Source: an uncultured Sphingobacterium sp. (GTDB taxonomy: Bacteria > Bacteroidota > Bacteroidia > Sphingobacteriales > Sphingobacteriaceae). From it: a DNA stretch of 53,839 bases. Within the stretch, counting starts at the first letter, position 1. Each line of letters opens with the position of its first letter. Shown one piece after another: positions 35,717 through 44,679 of the stretch. Both the position numbers and the translations under genes were made by a program. The stretch spans positions 1 through 53,839 of the forward strand of contig CANRHE010000003.1 in assembly GCA_947630335.1 (NCBI GenBank), read 5' to 3'. The notes beneath the pieces are model-generated. The model was not told the DNA's origin, searched no databases, and saw only the letters and a list, made by a program, of their open reading frames with translations.

Positions 35717-36565
35717 TTATAATTTTTTTCTTATCGAATCTCGAAATTGTGCAGGTGTCATGCCTATATGTTTACGGAAGTATTTAGTAAAGTTGGTCGG
35801 CTCATCGAAACCGAGTTGAAACCCAATCTCTTTAGCCGATAAGTTGCTATAGGAGAGCATTCTTTGCGCTTCCAAAATTACACGCGAATCTATATGTTTT
35901 TTTGGCGTTTTAGCGGTTAAAGCCTTGAGCTCCTTAGAAAGGAATTTTTCGTTTACGCCCAATAATTGCACATAAAACTCGGTATTCCTATTCTCTTTAT
36001 AATGCTTTTCAACAGCATTATAAAATTCCCTACAGATAGTATTAAGCGAAGGTGAATAACCTGTTTTAAGTTGCCTCTCCGTTTCCAGTAAAATAACCCT
36101 TAGATAGCTTTGGGCTATTCCTGTTTGGAAAGAATCGCGCATGTGCTTTAACTCTTCCTCTAACAAGGAGGTCAGATTATTCATGAGTTGAGGGCAAATT
36201 AAAGTAGTTTTATTCAGACTTACAGGGTTGAGAATTTCAGCCGTATGTAGAAAATTTGAATCTAATTCGCTAACCGTGAAGAATAAGCCTGTGAATAATA
36301 TTATTTTCCCAGCATAGTCGGAAGTCATATCAAATTGACAAACTTGACCCGCAGAGATAATCAAAATCTCACCTGCTTTCATAGTAATATCCCGAAAGTC
36401 GATGTGAAAAATGGCCTCTCCTTCAGTAAGCCAAACAATTTGATAAAAGGTTGCCTTATGAGGTTGTCCAAGCAGTTTCGAAAACTCTTTTACAAACCTC
36501 ATATCCTTTACCTCTATTTCTATCGGTAAATCCTTAAATTCAAATATTTTGATATTCGCACTCAT
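35717..36565 (-). CDS. AraC-family transcriptional regulator
   Basis: 282 residues: a cupin-like N-terminal sensory domain (FYQIVWLTEGEAIFHIDFRDITM, AGEILIISAGQVCQFD) and a C-terminal AraC HTH (FLSKELKALTAKTPKKHIDSR, NLSAKEIGFQLGFDEPTNFTKYFRKHIGMTPAQFR). It is upstream of the NAD(P)-oxidoreductase on the same strand with a 118-bp gap, and probably regulates it. Inducer unknown. Confidence 0.9.
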   Translation of the reverse strand: MSANIKIFEFKDLPIEIEVKDMRFVKEFSKLLGQPHKATFYQIVWLTEGEAIFHIDFRDITMKAGEILIISAGQVCQFDMTSDYAGKIILFTGLFFTVSELDSNFLHTAEILNPVSLNKTTLICPQLMNNLTSLLEEELKHMRDSFQTGIAQSYLRVILLETERQLKTGYSPSLNTICREFYNAVEKHYKENRNTEFYVQLLGVNEKFLSKELKALTAKTPKKHIDSRVILEAQRMLSYSNLSAKEIGFQLGFDEPTNFTKYFRKHIGMTPAQFRDSIRKKL

Positions 36566-36672
36566 TAGCTCAAAAATAACTAATAAAGATCAAACAGAGT
36601 TATGAAACCCCTTATATATAGTATTAGAACCATCCATATGATTATTATATTTACTTTAAAGACACCTAATAG

Positions 36673-37500
36673 CTATAGCCCACCTTCCCACCATTTCATA
36701 AACCTACTCACCGTATCTTTTGGAACAATCAATAACCCCGTGTAGTGAAACGTCAATAGCAATTTTTTAGAGCGTACACTGGGTCCTTCGTCGATACCTG
36801 ATATAACATCATGCGCTACAATCCAAGAACCTGTAGCGAAAAAATTCTTATCAGTAACCAACTGATCTTTCAGCCGTACAATAGACTCTCTAGAAGTAAA
36901 AGCACGACCATCTTTCAGGTATATCCATATTGTACGATCCTCACGAACGCATAACGCCACTTTTGTTTGATCCACTACAGATTTTATACCGCCACTATAC
37001 ACTTCCAGCGGCAACCGAATTTCCTCATCTGGCACCACATTCTTCTTTGCCAGTAGCAAGGACTTCAATATATACCGCATCAACATCAACACATTTATGA
37101 ACAAGAAAAAGAACAATAAAAATGGCCACAGGTCATTTACATAAGCATAAAGGTCAAGCTCTTTCCCAAAAAATGCGAGATAGAGATAAGCAAATGGGAA
37201 TGCTAATACGATGGGGACAAGCAAAGTCTTCAGAAAATAAATACATACTCTACGCCAACGTGTCGAATAAAATCTCTCCATCTCCCGTATCGTTATCCAA
37301 TTGAGTATTAGCACGACTATAGTGAGCAAAAAGAGATGAAACACAAACTGAGGGATAAAACCCTTCACCGTAAAAATTTCAAAAAAGCCCTCCGGCTCCT
37401 GTGCAGAAAGTATGAAATGAGCTGCAAAAAACACCAAGACGACCTGCATGATGTTAAACACATAATTAAAAAACTTCCAATCTTGGGGATTCCAGTTCAT
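36673..37500 (-). CDS. Membrane-anchored LytTR DNA-binding protein
   Basis: About four hydrophobic helices in residues 12-160 (VFNIMQVVLVFFAAHFIL, FVFHLFLLTIVVLILNW, FLKTLLVPIVLAFPFAYLYL, LWPFLLFFFLFINVLML). A C-terminal LytTR domain follows at ~175-270 (REDRTIWIYLKDGRAFTSRESIVRLKDQL, FFATGSWIVAHDVISGI). There is no histidine-kinase or receiver domain, so it is a one-component membrane regulator. Three direct repeats with LytTR-like spacing lie just upstream at 37560-37610. Confidence 0.85.
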   Translation of the reverse strand: MNWNPQDWKFFNYVFNIMQVVLVFFAAHFILSAQEPEGFFEIFTVKGFIPQFVFHLFLLTIVVLILNWITIREMERFYSTRWRRVCIYFLKTLLVPIVLAFPFAYLYLAFFGKELDLYAYVNDLWPFLLFFFLFINVLMLMRYILKSLLLAKKNVVPDEEIRLPLEVYSGGIKSVVDQTKVALCVREDRTIWIYLKDGRAFTSRESIVRLKDQLVTDKNFFATGSWIVAHDVISGIDEGPSVRSKKLLLTFHYTGLLIVPKDTVSRFMKWWEGGL

Positions 37501-37559
37501 ATTAGTTTCAGTTATAGTTGGCCTAGACAGAGATGAGCTCGTCCTACATTTATATTGGT

Positions 37560-37610
37560 GTGTCTGAATTCAAACTTATGTTGTCCGAATTATACATCAC
37601 TTGTCCGAAT
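37560..37610. promoter_or_regulatory. Three phased direct repeats, candidate LytTR binding sites
   Basis: GTGTCTGAAT, TTGTCCGAAT and TTGTCCGAAT start at 37560, 37581 and 37601 (21- and 20-bp spacing, two helical turns). They sit between the divergent LytTR gene and the next plus-strand gene. LytTR proteins typically bind two or more ~9-bp repeats at about 21-bp spacing. Confidence 0.55.
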
Positions 37611-37716
37611 ATAGCATTTTATTCGCATTAAGACAATTGTCTATAGTTTTAAGCCTATATTAGCCATAGGCTATACAATTGAAAGCCAATTTATTAATCC
37701 AACTAAACAATGTATT

Positions 37717-38088
37717 ATGAGAACCAAAACACCATTCACGTCCACTGACGTCAACAAAAAAATGGAAGAAATCCGCAAAGCCGATGATACTACTGTAGAA
37801 CGAGAAGCCCTTGCCGTAGAGACAGACTTTAACAAGTGGTTGCTTGACAATTTTGAGCTAGCCGATAGCCAAGTCAACTACCTAGTAAGCTTAGGCTCTG
37901 AATTTAGTACAACTACAGGAACTAATCTCGGACAGGCATTTCGCAAGCGCAATGTGGTAACCATGGAAAAAGGCGAAGTGCAGGCGCGAAGTATCAAGTT
38001 CGTACGTGAGGAACAGATACAACGTACCACCTATGCTCCGGGCACAGATGCTCGTGAAGATGAAGTGCTACATTATTTCATCAGCTAA
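37717..38088 (+). CDS. Conserved-looking hypothetical protein
   Basis: 123 residues, soluble, charged, no signal peptide and no family recognised. The N-terminal half is helical (DVNKKMEEIRKADDTTVEREALAVETDF), the middle holds VSLGSEFSTTTGTNLGQAF. Base composition is GC-richer than the local background, like the next two genes. It is divergent from the LytTR gene across the direct repeats, so it may be that regulator's target. A 13-bp hairpin follows. Confidence 0.7.
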   Translation: MRTKTPFTSTDVNKKMEEIRKADDTTVEREALAVETDFNKWLLDNFELADSQVNYLVSLGSEFSTTTGTNLGQAFRKRNVVTMEKGEVQARSIKFVREEQIQRTTYAPGTDAREDEVLHYFIS

Positions 38089-38113
38089 TTCCATGGCATT
38101 CCATTGGTATTTA

Positions 38114-38145
38114 GTCTTTGCTATACCCTAAAGTATAGCAAAGAC
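38114..38145. terminator. 13-bp perfect hairpin between two plus-strand genes
   Basis: GTCTTTGCTATAC, 6-nt loop, GTATAGCAAAGAC. No T-run follows, and it ends 20 nt before the next ATG, so it may act as a leader structure rather than a terminator. Confidence 0.5.
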
Positions 38146-38165
38146 ATACTCAAGTTCAGAGCAGT

Positions 38166-38687
38166 ATGAGTACATTTGACATTACCTTTCTCTTATCCCA
38201 GATACAATTATCCCTTGCACAGCAACAGGACATTCAATCTTTTGTCCATCACAAGATCCTACCTAAGGACAGCATCCTCCTACTCGATCCAGAAGACCTC
38301 ATCGTCGCAGACTGTGGTATCCTGATGAAGATACACCACGATAACAATGATGTTGCTCATTTCATAGCTCCCCACGAACTCGCTATCTACCCCAATAAAG
38401 AGGATCCCTACCAGCTACAAGCCTTGGAGTTATGCAGTATTTATTATATCAGGCACCATGATGTCATGACCTTACTCCATCGGCACAGCACACTATCCGC
38501 CGCCTACCACAAGATGCTTCGTGTCTGGAGCATGCGCCGTATGATCAGATGCGAACTACTCCTACTCCCTAGAGCCCAGGCAAAGAGTGCCTTCTACAAA
38601 AAATTCGCTACTATCGCTGCTCGTATTCCTTACAAGTATATCGCCTCCTATCTTGATATGACACCCAGCTACTTCAGCCAGTTATAG
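38166..38687 (+). CDS. Small Crp/Fnr-like regulator
   Basis: 173 residues with a cyclic-nucleotide-binding-like beta fold (HHKILPKDSILLLDPEDLIVADCGIL, HFIAPHELAIY) and a C-terminal helix-turn-helix (RIPYKYIASYLDMTPSYFSQL). It lacks the conserved phosphate-binding cassette of true CRP, so cAMP binding is unlikely. The end directly after FSQL is a little shorter than relatives, which usually carry a few more basic residues. Targets unknown. Confidence 0.7.
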   Translation: MSTFDITFLLSQIQLSLAQQQDIQSFVHHKILPKDSILLLDPEDLIVADCGILMKIHHDNNDVAHFIAPHELAIYPNKEDPYQLQALELCSIYYIRHHDVMTLLHRHSTLSAAYHKMLRVWSMRRMIRCELLLLPRAQAKSAFYKKFATIAARIPYKYIASYLDMTPSYFSQL

Positions 38688-38693
38688 GAGTAA

Positions 38694-38732
38694 AACTATC
38701 AATTTTGACAGTGAGAACTATCAATTTTGACA
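38694..38732 (+). repeat. Two perfect 17-bp direct repeats, 22-bp period
   Basis: AACTATCAATTTTGACA occurs at 38694-38710 and 38716-38732, separated by 5 bp, between the Crp-like gene and the MauE-like gene. The two-turn helical spacing suggests an operator bound by adjacent protein subunits. Confidence 0.6.
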
Positions 38733-38891
38733 TCGCAATTGCCAGATTACTGGCGAACTTAGCATTATCAAGTATAAACAAACAGCCCTCCTCTTTCCAA
38801 AGGCAATAAAGTGGAAAGAAAATTAAACAAACAAAACAAACATATGATTCACAATTAGTTAAATATTATCAGCTTAACAATAGCAAAAAGT

Positions 38892-39515
38892 ATGAACCCA
38901 ACAAGAAGACATATCGCCCTTTACAGCATACAACTATTCCTGATGCTCTTCTGGCTATACGTAGCAATAGACAAGCTATGGAGTCTGTCTGAGTTTCATA
39001 CCGCACTACTGCGTCAACCCTTTCCCGATAGCTGGGCAGCTATACTGTATTGGCTATTACCCTTAGCAGAACTAGCCCTCGGCTTGGCCCTAGTCATGAG
39101 CGCACCGCGGTACAATAATCGTCATGCAGCGAAGATCAACCACGTAGGAATCTCTAGAACAGCCTATCTTTTATCCGCAGCACTCCTATCGATATTTACT
39201 CTATACATCGCCCTTGGCGTACTAGGCCTATACCCCAAGCGGCCATGCGGCTGCGCATCCGTATTCAAAAGCTTAAACTGGAATCAGCATCTCCTCGTCA
39301 ATCTTTTCCTACTCGCCCTATCTATACTGGGGTGGTACTTGACTGGGCCAACCGCTCCCGTAGATCCAACACACCATAACAGAGATACAGCGAGCAGAGC
39401 GATACCCTCAATACATGAAAGCCAGGAGGATGCCTCAAGCACAGCCATGATGCATGCGGTAAACTTATTCAAGCGCTACCGAATGCTATTCAATCTATTC
39501 CCCCTTAGCGGGTAG
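38892..39515 (+). CDS. MauE/DoxX-like membrane protein
   Basis: Four predicted transmembrane helices in residues ~10-155 (SIQLFLMLFWLYVAIDKLW, WLLPLAELALGLALVM, LLSIFTLYIALGVLGLY, LLVNLFLLALSILGWYL) and the MauE-type RPCGCASVFKSLNWNQH loop with paired Cys. MauE-family proteins are linked to periplasmic redox or thiol chemistry; the minus-strand TlpA gene nearby would be a logical partner. A ~50-residue polar C-terminal tail follows. GC-richer than the flanks. Confidence 0.8.
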   Translation: MNPTRRHIALYSIQLFLMLFWLYVAIDKLWSLSEFHTALLRQPFPDSWAAILYWLLPLAELALGLALVMSAPRYNNRHAAKINHVGISRTAYLLSAALLSIFTLYIALGVLGLYPKRPCGCASVFKSLNWNQHLLVNLFLLALSILGWYLTGPTAPVDPTHHNRDTASRAIPSIHESQEDASSTAMMHAVNLFKRYRMLFNLFPLSG

Positions 39516-39684
39516 AGTCCTCAATACCTAGTCGTGTCAGCACACGCGCCAAACTCCTAGTAGCGTGCTCGAGGAATACATGGAATGCTAAACTCCTCGT
39601 AAAAGAAAAGCTGCAATCCCTAGTGTAAGAAATATAAAGTTTTTTGGAGGACGTTTTTTGCTATTATAAAAACGGCAACTGAAG

Positions 39685-40053
39685 ATGAAATTAATAGAAA
39701 TCATCAAAAAACACGGCATGCTGCTGGTAGCAGGATTAGCCGTTATAGGATTTAGTTCATTCAAAATGATCGAGAAGACCACTTTTAGTGAAGTATGGTT
39801 TACATTCAATAGTCCTCTAAACCCAAGTGATGGAGTAGCCTATGAAGAAGCTGTTCTTGAGCCTTCTAACTACACCAATACAGGGTCGCCGACAAATCCT
39901 GTAGGATGCAACGATACACAAAAAGTATGTGCTATCAGTGCTGAACCTGATGCAAATGGTAATATACCACAAGCAACATTAGATATGCACGAAAGTGATC
40001 TTTTAAATCCCGCATCTACTAACCCTAACATTAGTCGAAAGCTAAACGATTAA
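39685..40053 (+). CDS. Small exported protein, DUF6520-like
   Basis: 122 residues with a signal peptide or N-terminal anchor (HGMLLVAGLAVIGFSSF) and a polar body containing two Cys (VGCNDTQKVCAISAEPDANG). The composition and the Cys-x6-Cys followed by AEPDANG recall the DUF6520 proteins of Sphingobacteria, usually found next to MauE-like and TlpA/SusCD genes. Function unknown. Confidence 0.6.
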   Translation: MKLIEIIKKHGMLLVAGLAVIGFSSFKMIEKTTFSEVWFTFNSPLNPSDGVAYEEAVLEPSNYTNTGSPTNPVGCNDTQKVCAISAEPDANGNIPQATLDMHESDLLNPASTNPNISRKLND

Positions 40054-40081
40054 TATAGGCCAACCTACTAGAATGTTGCTG

Positions 40082-40119
40082 AAATAGCCGGCTTGATTAC
40101 AATCAAGACGGCTATTTTG
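40082..40119. terminator. Bidirectional terminator
   Basis: AAATAGCCGGCTTGATT and AATCAAGACGGCTATTTT form a stem with one mismatch, between the small exported gene (+) and the SusD gene (-). Confidence 0.75.
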
Positions 40120-40122
40120 GAT

Positions 40123-41460
40123 TTAATTTTGAGGAAAACCTGCGTTATTTACAACATCTTCTGGAATTAAATATGCAAAAGATCTTACATCATCTATTGC
40201 TATCGAAATTAACTGGTCACCGATTTTTCGGAAAAGTTGTTCCCTTCCTAGATATTTACTTTCTAGTCTACGTACATCGTCCCAACGAACGCCACGCATA
40301 ATTAATTCTTTACGTCGTTCAGCATACACTTCTTTCAATAAATCATCCTTGGTGACGAACGTAATTTCTAAGAAGTTATCCCTCTTATACCGATGCTTTC
40401 TAAACCAATTCAACGACGCAAGAGCTTCCTTAAACTGGTCTCTCCTTGCTTCACACTCTGCCTTTATTAACCATAACTCAGCAGTAGTTAACCCGTTAAA
40501 TTTAGGATCTGCATTACTTTTTGAATAATCTCCCGTAAATGCCATATACCCATCCGTTTGTTTACTAAAAAATAGATTCTTCCTTATATCATACTGATCA
40601 TAAGCGCTATAAAAATTAGAATCTACCCGAAGAATAGCCTCTCGGGTAACACTACCTATAGAGTGCGTAGAAAAAAACAAAACCTCTTCATTAAACATTT
40701 CAAATGGGTATTTAGCTGTTGAAGTAATTAAATTATAATTCATCAAATCTGAATAAATGGACAGGGCAGAATCTGCGTAAAGGGCTGCATTATGATAATC
40801 ATTCATAGAAAGATAGAGCCTAGACAATAGCGCCATTGCACTTGTTCTATTTGGCCGTGTCGGATATGGCTGTTTGCCAACGCTGAGCAGGCTAACTGAT
40901 TTCTTAAGATCAGTAATCATCATTTCATAAGATGCCTGTAATGTTAGCCTTACAGATGGTTCATTCACATCAGACGTCAATTTCATTACTGGACCGAGAA
41001 CAGAGCCCGAGTTTACTGGGTTATAAGCAGGAGCGAAAACCTGTGCAAGATCCCAATAACTGAATGCCTTAAAAAATAACGCACTCCCCAACAGTTCATT
41101 GTATTTATTTTTTGACATAGTTATCTTTTCTAAATTATCCAATACCGAATTTACATTCAGTATGCGCTGATAAGACACCCAGTAGGTATTAGATAGCGGA
41201 ACTTTTCCCCATGTGTAAATTGCTCGTTCTACCTCTCCCGATAGAGCATTAAAGTAAGGGGTAGGGATAAAAAAATTGTCGGATGCCACTTCGCCAACAG
41301 CCGAAACATAAGCTTTATTCATGGTTACAGCATAATCAAGTAATGCCTGTAAATCATTTTCTGACGTTATAGTCGCTAATGAAAGATCTGATTTCTCTTC
41401 TAGAAAATCGTTGCAAGAGATAAACGTTAGCAACGATAATATAATTATTAATCGTTTCAT
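40123..41460 (-). CDS. SusD/RagB-family outer-membrane lipoprotein
   Basis: Lipobox FISC (Cys ~16) and the four-TPR SusD fold, with the conserved C-terminal motif ELIMRGVRWDDVRRL (ERR..EL.-F.G.RW.DL) and ASLNWFRKHRYKR. 445 residues. It would bind a substrate at the cell surface and hand it to the SusC barrel encoded 6 nt upstream. The substrate (glycan, peptide or other) cannot be told: no carbohydrate-active enzyme genes are adjacent. Confidence 0.93.
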   Translation of the reverse strand: MKRLIIILSLLTFISCNDFLEEKSDLSLATITSENDLQALLDYAVTMNKAYVSAVGEVASDNFFIPTPYFNALSGEVERAIYTWGKVPLSNTYWVSYQRILNVNSVLDNLEKITMSKNKYNELLGSALFFKAFSYWDLAQVFAPAYNPVNSGSVLGPVMKLTSDVNEPSVRLTLQASYEMMITDLKKSVSLLSVGKQPYPTRPNRTSAMALLSRLYLSMNDYHNAALYADSALSIYSDLMNYNLITSTAKYPFEMFNEEVLFFSTHSIGSVTREAILRVDSNFYSAYDQYDIRKNLFFSKQTDGYMAFTGDYSKSNADPKFNGLTTAELWLIKAECEARRDQFKEALASLNWFRKHRYKRDNFLEITFVTKDDLLKEVYAERRKELIMRGVRWDDVRRLESKYLGREQLFRKIGDQLISIAIDDVRSFAYLIPEDVVNNAGFPQN

Positions 41461-41466
41461 AATACT

Positions 41467-44400
41467 TTAAAAATTAATATTTAAACCCATACTATATGCT
41501 CTTGGATTCGGAATCTTACCCCTATATTCTGGATCGACATCACTCTTAGTTGCTTTCCATAAAAGAGCTACATTATTTGCCATAAGAAATAGTGTAAATG
41601 GTATTTCCTTTTTCTTAAGTCTCATATTGGAGCGGTAATCCATACGCACGTCTTGTAAGCGGATATAGTCCCCCTTCTCTATTAAGACAGTGGAATTTGA
41701 ATAAAAGAGATTGGCATTTGCATCTATTGGATACATCATTACAGGGACATGAGTTTGGTACTCATCACCTGGTTTTTGCCACCTATCCATGTAATCAATA
41801 TGGCCATCATTATTGGCATATAGATTTTGATAGTTAATACTCGGTCTTTGAAAATAATACTTAAATCGATACGAGAGACTTGCAGATAATGAGAACGCGC
41901 CATAATCAAATGTATTTCTCAAATTACCAAAAAACAAAGGTCTGGCTGACCCTATTTTATCCATTTGTGAAAGATCTTTGTTACGCATAATACTACGGTA
42001 ATCCGTACTCACTTCACCATTCAGATATCCCTGAGGCATTCCTTTTTCGTTCAATCCAGCCCATCTATACGCGTATACCTGATACACCAGGTCATTTTCA
42101 ATATTGGAAATATTCCCAACATTTACGTAAGAATTCGGCAATTTAGGATCGGTCAATGTTTTTACAATCCAGTTATTATTATAGCTATAAAGAAGTGAAC
42201 TGGACCAACGGATTTTCTTGTCTATGATCTTTCCATCGATTCGAACATCCAAGCCTTTTGATTTAGTATTAGCAGCATTCAATAACATAGAAGCAACTCC
42301 AAGTGAAGGATCTAGTGGATAACTATCAAACAGGTCGAATGTATTTTTTATATAGTAATCAATGGAACCCGACAATTTTCTATTGAACAATGATAGATCT
42401 ACACCAATATTCCAATTCGCTAATTTTTCCCAACGTAGATCTTTGTTCGGTAGGTTTACAATCCGAGCCATTTCATAAGGGATACCCCAATTATTATTAG
42501 GCAGATATTGCAGTGTTGTAAGAGCACTCATGCTGTTGTCAACATTCCCACTATAACCAAATGAACCTCTTATTTTTAATTGACTGATAAAATCAACATC
42601 TAGAAATGATTCTTCATGGACATTCCATCCTGTACCAACAGACCATAATGGTGTCCATTTATTATTCGTATTCACACCGAATAAATTCGAAGCATCTTTA
42701 CGAACGCTTGCAGACAACAAGTATCGTTGTTGAAAATTGTAATCCGATATAAGATAAAACGATAAAAAATTATCAGTAGAAGATTTATTGGGATATAAGT
42801 TAAAGGGTATCATATCATATGATGCCAAGCCACCAAAAACAGGATATCTTTTGGTAAAATCAATCCCAGTGGCGTATGTCAATGTATGTTCATTATAACC
42901 GTACATCGTACTACCCATAGCTTCCGATTTGACACTGCGCATCTCCATCCCTCCATTAACCGTGAAATTATGTCCTTGTTGAGTCAGGTTATAATTCCCC
43001 TGTACTCTAAAATAATTGGATGTACCTCCACTGATATTTTGTCTCAAGATACCTCCATATGGAAACCCATAAGTTATGGCTTCGCCTACAATTACACTTC
43101 CTCTATTGATCAAATTCCGTGCATAATAACTTTGAATATTATGATTTTCATGAGTTGTATTGTTATTGTAGGTGTATCTATATTTCAGACTGATATCCAG
43201 ACCTTTGTTCAACTTTACGTTAGTACCTACATCCAACATAATATTCTTCTGATCAGAAGTAAATGGAGGATTGTTAATAAGATCAATTGGCCTGAACTTC
43301 CAATCCAGTAGTTTGCCATTGCCTGCAGTTTCGATAAAGGAAGTTCTATACTGATAAGGAACAGATAGTGATGTTCCTGTGTCATCTACTAATCTAACAT
43401 AAGGAAATGTATATCCATTATCTGAATAAAAATCACCTCCCGAAGCAAAAGTTGAACGGATATTAGAAAAACTAATGCCAGTCGTAAATTCTAGGAATGA
43501 ATACGGTTTAAAATTACTAAAAAGTCTACCCGTAATCCGTTCCAATTTATCACTTTTTTGAACAGGGTGAGACATATCATATCCCATTTGTGCAATAAAA
43601 TTTACTTTTTCTGCTCCACCTGAAAGGTTATAAGCATACTGTTGGAACGCTGCATTGCGGTACACGTGTTTAAGCATATCCGCTCTAATATCTTGCGCAG
43701 CATATTTCTGTAATTTCTCTTCTAACTCACTATTAGTAATATTCCCATTCTTTTCTTCAATCAACAATTCCACTACTGGTGATAACACAGGTTTCGCGGC
43801 ACTATTTATCAAATTGTTATAATACCCTTTCTCGAATAAAAATTGTTCAACTCCAATCAAGGTTGCATTATCTATAATCTTCCGACCATAAAGATCCGGC
43901 TTTTCATTAATTTTAAAATTCGAAGAAAAATGCTGATTCAAACTTGTACTATATTTTCCACTCTTTGTAGTTATTACGATAACACCATTTCCTGCTCTTG
44001 CGCCCCAGATAGATGAGGCTGCCGCATCTTTCAGAATCACAATATTTTCAATATCGTTTGGATTTATAAGATTAATATCACCATCAAATGGAAAATTATC
44101 CACAACGATTAATGGAGCGCTTCCACCAGTGTTTGCCGTTCGGAGTGTACTAATTCCATGTATATAAACGTTGTTATTGGGCATACGACCATTAGAGGAA
44201 AAAGTAGCATCCCGTCGATCGAAGAGAACCCCTGAACTTACATTCTCTAACTTGCTCATAAAATCAGGACTTGCCTCTCTATTCAGTAATTTACTATCCA
44301 ATATTTCATAAGATCCCACACTTGTTTTTAGTCTTTGTGTATGATACCCTGAATTGACATACACTTCTTCGATTTCTTTCGAGAGTGGAACTAATGATAT

Positions 44401-44679
44401 TACGACATCCTTTTGATTTCTTTTTATTATTACTGATTGTTGAATGTATCCCACAAAACTTACGTTAATATATGCTGAATCTTTATCCAGATTAACTACA
44501 AATTTTCCTTCTGCATTGACAGCTATCCTTCTATGGGGTTCTAACAAGACAACTGAAGCATTAGGAAGAGGAATATTTTTTTCATTGATCACCGTACCAT
44601 GCAATTGCCATTTGGTTTGGCCCAATACTATACTCGTATGGACACATATAAGAATAGTTAGAATGTATAATGCTCTCAT
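41467..44679 (-). CDS. SusC/RagA-family TonB-linked outer-membrane receptor
   Basis: 1070 residues: signal peptide, a carboxypeptidase-regulatory-like domain at ~25-105 (GTVINEKNIPLPNASVVL), the plug (GRMPNNNVYIHGIST, APLIVVDNFPFDGD, ILKDAAASSIWGARAGNGVIVITTKSG) and a 22-strand-type barrel ending in GLNINF. No N-terminal signalling domain for an anti-sigma pathway is seen. Its start overlaps the TlpA gene by 4 nt and SusD follows after 6 nt. Confidence 0.95.
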   Translation of the reverse strand: MRALYILTILICVHTSIVLGQTKWQLHGTVINEKNIPLPNASVVLLEPHRRIAVNAEGKFVVNLDKDSAYINVSFVGYIQQSVIIKRNQKDVVISLVPLSKEIEEVYVNSGYHTQRLKTSVGSYEILDSKLLNREASPDFMSKLENVSSGVLFDRRDATFSSNGRMPNNNVYIHGISTLRTANTGGSAPLIVVDNFPFDGDINLINPNDIENIVILKDAAASSIWGARAGNGVIVITTKSGKYSTSLNQHFSSNFKINEKPDLYGRKIIDNATLIGVEQFLFEKGYYNNLINSAAKPVLSPVVELLIEEKNGNITNSELEEKLQKYAAQDIRADMLKHVYRNAAFQQYAYNLSGGAEKVNFIAQMGYDMSHPVQKSDKLERITGRLFSNFKPYSFLEFTTGISFSNIRSTFASGGDFYSDNGYTFPYVRLVDDTGTSLSVPYQYRTSFIETAGNGKLLDWKFRPIDLINNPPFTSDQKNIMLDVGTNVKLNKGLDISLKYRYTYNNNTTHENHNIQSYYARNLINRGSVIVGEAITYGFPYGGILRQNISGGTSNYFRVQGNYNLTQQGHNFTVNGGMEMRSVKSEAMGSTMYGYNEHTLTYATGIDFTKRYPVFGGLASYDMIPFNLYPNKSSTDNFLSFYLISDYNFQQRYLLSASVRKDASNLFGVNTNNKWTPLWSVGTGWNVHEESFLDVDFISQLKIRGSFGYSGNVDNSMSALTTLQYLPNNNWGIPYEMARIVNLPNKDLRWEKLANWNIGVDLSLFNRKLSGSIDYYIKNTFDLFDSYPLDPSLGVASMLLNAANTKSKGLDVRIDGKIIDKKIRWSSSLLYSYNNNWIVKTLTDPKLPNSYVNVGNISNIENDLVYQVYAYRWAGLNEKGMPQGYLNGEVSTDYRSIMRNKDLSQMDKIGSARPLFFGNLRNTFDYGAFSLSASLSYRFKYYFQRPSINYQNLYANNDGHIDYMDRWQKPGDEYQTHVPVMMYPIDANANLFYSNSTVLIEKGDYIRLQDVRMDYRSNMRLKKKEIPFTLFLMANNVALLWKATKSDVDPEYRGKIPNPRAYSMGLNINF

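Noticed and set aside
42886-43311. 141-residue plus-strand ORF inside the SusC gene
   Set aside because: Antisense shadow of a strongly supported SusC reading frame; no signal peptide, no family resemblance.
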